Shown: one piece after another, positions 62,361 through 64,000 of the stretch
Layout: every line of letters begins with the position of its first letter
Position numbering within the stretch: position 1 is the first letter of the stretch
Origin: Cognatundibacterium rivi
GTDB lineage: Bacteria; Pseudomonadota; Gammaproteobacteria; Burkholderiales; Burkholderiaceae_D
Reading direction: 5' to 3'
DNA length: 64,000 bases
NCBI RefSeq assembly: GCF_018139565.1
Contig: NZ_JAGSPK010000002.1
Span: 310,001 to 374,000, forward strand
Translations under genes and position numbers: made by a program
Notes under the pieces: generated by a model
The model's input: the letters and a program-made list of their open reading frames with translations, nothing else
Told to the model about the DNA's origin: nothing
Databases searched by the model: none

Positions 62361-63374
62361 CTATTGATTGTCTGAATTGCGGCGCAACAGGCTTCCAGCG
62401 GCGTTCTCTTCGAACTGGCTTGCTTCTTCAATGTAGCCTTGCACGGTTCCGTCATGGCGCCAGCCGCCTTGGCGCTTGATGTCGCGGAAGTCGGCGCCGG
62501 CGCGGTGCGCACTGGTGGCCATGCCGCGGCGCAGGCTATGGCTGCTGAGCTCGGGCACGTAATCCAACTGCGCCTGCTTGGCGCACTCAGCCAAGATAGT
62601 ATTCACGCTGGATTCATGCAGTGCGTCGGCACCGATCTTGCCCCATTTATCGACGCGGCGGAAGATCGGGCCGGACGTAATACCGGCGGCGGCGAGCCAG
62701 GTTCTGAGGGCGGTTGCCGGGCAGCAGACGTCGTCGCCATATGGGATAGCCTTCACGATACCTTCCCCCTCCTGGTCCGTCTTGGAGCGCGGCAAGGTGA
62801 TCGCGATGCCTTCCGCTTGCCATTTGATGAATTCCACCTCCAGGCTCGCCACCTCGCTACGGCGGAATCCGCCAAAAAAACCGATCTGCAGCAACGCGCT
62901 ATCGCGTTTAGCTTTGACGGTGTCGAACTGCTCCAGCGCAACGATGATGCGCTCCAAGTCTTCCACCGGCAGGGCTTTGGCCTTCTTTTTTGGCTTACCG
63001 TGGACCCGGGAGATCCCGGTCAACGTTTTACGGACCGTCGGGAGCGATGCCGGATCCGGAAAGCCCTGATGCACGTGCCACTGGGACAGCGCCGTCAGAC
63101 GCAGCGCCAGCGTGCGGGGATTCAACGCGGCCGCATGGGCCAGCAGGTAGTGGATGATGACCGGTTCATCCGCCGGCAGCGCCCCACCCCAGGCCAGGAA
63201 GTGCTGGATAGCGGAGCGGTAGGCGCGGCGCGTATTGTCGGATGTGGCGGCCGCGAGCAGTGTGGCATGCTCCTGCAGTTCCACAGTAGAAGGCGTACCG
63301 ACGTTACGCAATTGTGGCGGCTTGCCCAATTGACTTGGAGCGCTTGTAATTTCCGGGATGGTATTTTCTGGCAT
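62361..63374 (-). CDS. Tyrosine site-specific recombinase
   Basis: 337 residues. N-terminal core-binding SAM-like domain (about 35-125) and catalytic domain (about 140-330) with Arg in GFFGGFRRSEVAS, HSLRRGMATSAHR, GGWRHDGTVQ and nucleophile Tyr in QGYIEEA. The enzyme is complete, so an integration reaction is likely still possible. It is divergent from a KfrA-like gene, 184 bp apart. The att site was not identified. Confidence 0.92.
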   Translation of the reverse strand: MPENTIPEITSAPSQLGKPPQLRNVGTPSTVELQEHATLLAAATSDNTRRAYRSAIQHFLAWGGALPADEPVIIHYLLAHAAALNPRTLALRLTALSQWHVHQGFPDPASLPTVRKTLTGISRVHGKPKKKAKALPVEDLERIIVALEQFDTVKAKRDSALLQIGFFGGFRRSEVASLEVEFIKWQAEGIAITLPRSKTDQEGEGIVKAIPYGDDVCCPATALRTWLAAAGITSGPIFRRVDKWGKIGADALHESSVNTILAECAKQAQLDYVPELSSHSLRRGMATSAHRAGADFRDIKRQGGWRHDGTVQGYIEEASQFEENAAGSLLRRNSDNQ

Positions 63375-63518
63375 GGGATGTCGCTCAGAATTGGGTTTTG
63401 TAATGGTGATTTTTCAGCATAGCACAAACCTTAGCCCAATAACACGCGATAAACAACCTTATCGAGTGTGTGAATTATGATTTTCTTGAATTTAATTAAT
63501 TCATTATATATAGTTATA

Positions 63519-63533
63519 TTACGTAATACGTAA
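63519..63533. promoter_or_regulatory. Candidate operator between recombinase and kfrA-like gene
   Basis: TTACGTAATACGTAA, a dyad with five-base arms TTACG/CGTAA and a central TAATA, sits in the AT-rich 184-bp divergent promoter region, 26 bp before the kfrA-like ATG. It is a plausible binding site for the KfrA-like protein, which in other systems controls its own promoter. Confidence 0.45.
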
Positions 63534-63558
63534 CACATAATCTTATCCGAGGCTCACT

Positions 63559-64000
63559 ATGGCGCGTGCAGGCATTCTCTATTCCGATGTTGTTAGAGCC
63601 GCATCTTTATTGGTCGAACAGGGTAAATCGGTCACGGTCGACAATGTGCGCGAAGCGATGGGCGGCACCGGCAGCAAAAGTACCATCGCACCGATGCTGA
63701 AGCGCTGGAAACTGGAGCACCAGGAACAGGTCGAGGCATCTACTGCAGGCCTCTCTGCAACGCTGATACAGGCGGTCAAAGTTGTCTACGACCATCTGCA
63801 AGCTGAGGCGGGACAACAAATCGAATTGGCGCAGCAACGCCATCGGGATGAGCTCCAAGCGATGCATAAACAGGGACAGCTCCTGCTGGACGAAAAGACG
63901 GCGCTAGCCCGAAGGAGCGATGCACTCGCGGCAGAAGTGAAAAACGCAGATCAGGCAATCGCTAAACTGCAATCGGAAAAACAAGTAATGAGCGTATCGC
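63559..64000 (+). CDS. KfrA-like DNA-binding protein, 5' part
   Basis: Runs off the window. The visible 147 residues begin MARAGILYSDVVRAASLLVE. They have a KfrA-type N-terminal DNA-binding domain (about 1-95, GKSVTVDNVREAMGGTGSKS) and then a long alpha-helical region rich in Glu, Gln, Lys and Arg (coiled coil). Plasmid KfrA proteins are nucleoid-like DNA-binding coiled-coil proteins. ATG at 63559 is preceded by CCGAGG. Together with the recombinase it forms a typical mobile-island anchor. Confidence 0.82.
   Translation, partial: MARAGILYSDVVRAASLLVEQGKSVTVDNVREAMGGTGSKSTIAPMLKRWKLEHQEQVEASTAGLSATLIQAVKVVYDHLQAEAGQQIELAQQRHRDELQAMHKQGQLLLDEKTALARRSDALAAEVKNADQAIAKLQSEKQVMSVS

Noticed and set aside
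62306-62512. 68-codon minus-strand frame overlapping the recombinase end
   Set aside because: Mostly a shadow of the recombinase 3' end with low-complexity Ala/Lys/Thr sequence and no ribosome site.
62439-63422. 327-codon frame antisense to the tyrosine recombinase
   Set aside because: The sense strand has all catalytic recombinase motifs; the antisense frame is a composition artefact.

Overview
The window looks like a chromosomal segment of a betaproteobacterium of the order Burkholderiales, most likely family Oxalobacteraceae. This is inferred from gene order (smc-zipA-ligA-galU; map-glnD divergent from rpsB-tsf-pyrH-frr; cdsA-dxr-rseP-bamA-skp-lpxD-fabZ-lpxA-lpxB; tatD plus an ankyrin gene; imuA-imuB-dnaE2) and from the protein sequences. 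The genus cannot be fixed from the sequence alone.

Positions 1-25.2 kb are conserved housekeeping DNA. They hold chromosome segregation and division (smc 3' end, zipA), NAD-dependent DNA ligase, galU, a peptide deformylase and an rRNA pseudouridine synthase. Nitrogen signalling (glnD), methionine aminopeptidase and the translation/nucleotide block rpsB-tsf-pyrH-frr follow, then the envelope block cdsA to lpxB (phospholipid, isoprenoid, outer-membrane assembly and lipid A genes). Two gaps against the usual order stand out. uppS is absent between frr and cdsA, where a strong terminator lies instead, and lpxB is followed directly by tatD.

Positions 25.2-47.4 kb are mixed. They contain a duplicated-permease ABC transporter behind a long structured leader, an AT-rich solitary TIR-domain gene with defence-effector features, a YkvA-like protein and an L-lactate dehydrogenase. 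Next comes the SOS mutasome operon imuA-imuB-dnaE2 under a clear LexA box. A second LexA box precedes two unrecognised small ORFs. A polyamino-acid-synthetase-like NRPS (A-T-membrane-hexapeptide architecture) is paired with its own phosphopantetheinyl transferase. A CHASE-GAF-GGDEF-EAL protein and a beta-ketoadipyl-CoA-type thiolase close the region.

Positions 47.5-64 kb form an accessory island. A Tn3-family transposase is followed by a compact nine-gene minus-strand operon: PepSY protein, PAP2 phosphatase, DUF347 protein, lipoprotein, second DUF347 protein, cytochrome b561, response regulator, sensor kinase, EamA transporter. This operon is the best candidate for an undescribed system. Beyond it lie a Pal-like lipoprotein divergent from a 3'-truncated P-type proton ATPase, which is fused by deletion to a 5'-truncated sigma-54 regulator. 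A decayed tyrosine recombinase, a small hypothetical gene, an intact tyrosine recombinase and a divergent KfrA-like gene running off the end complete the window. The truncations and recombinases show a region that has gained and lost DNA repeatedly.

No tRNA, rRNA or CRISPR array was recognised.
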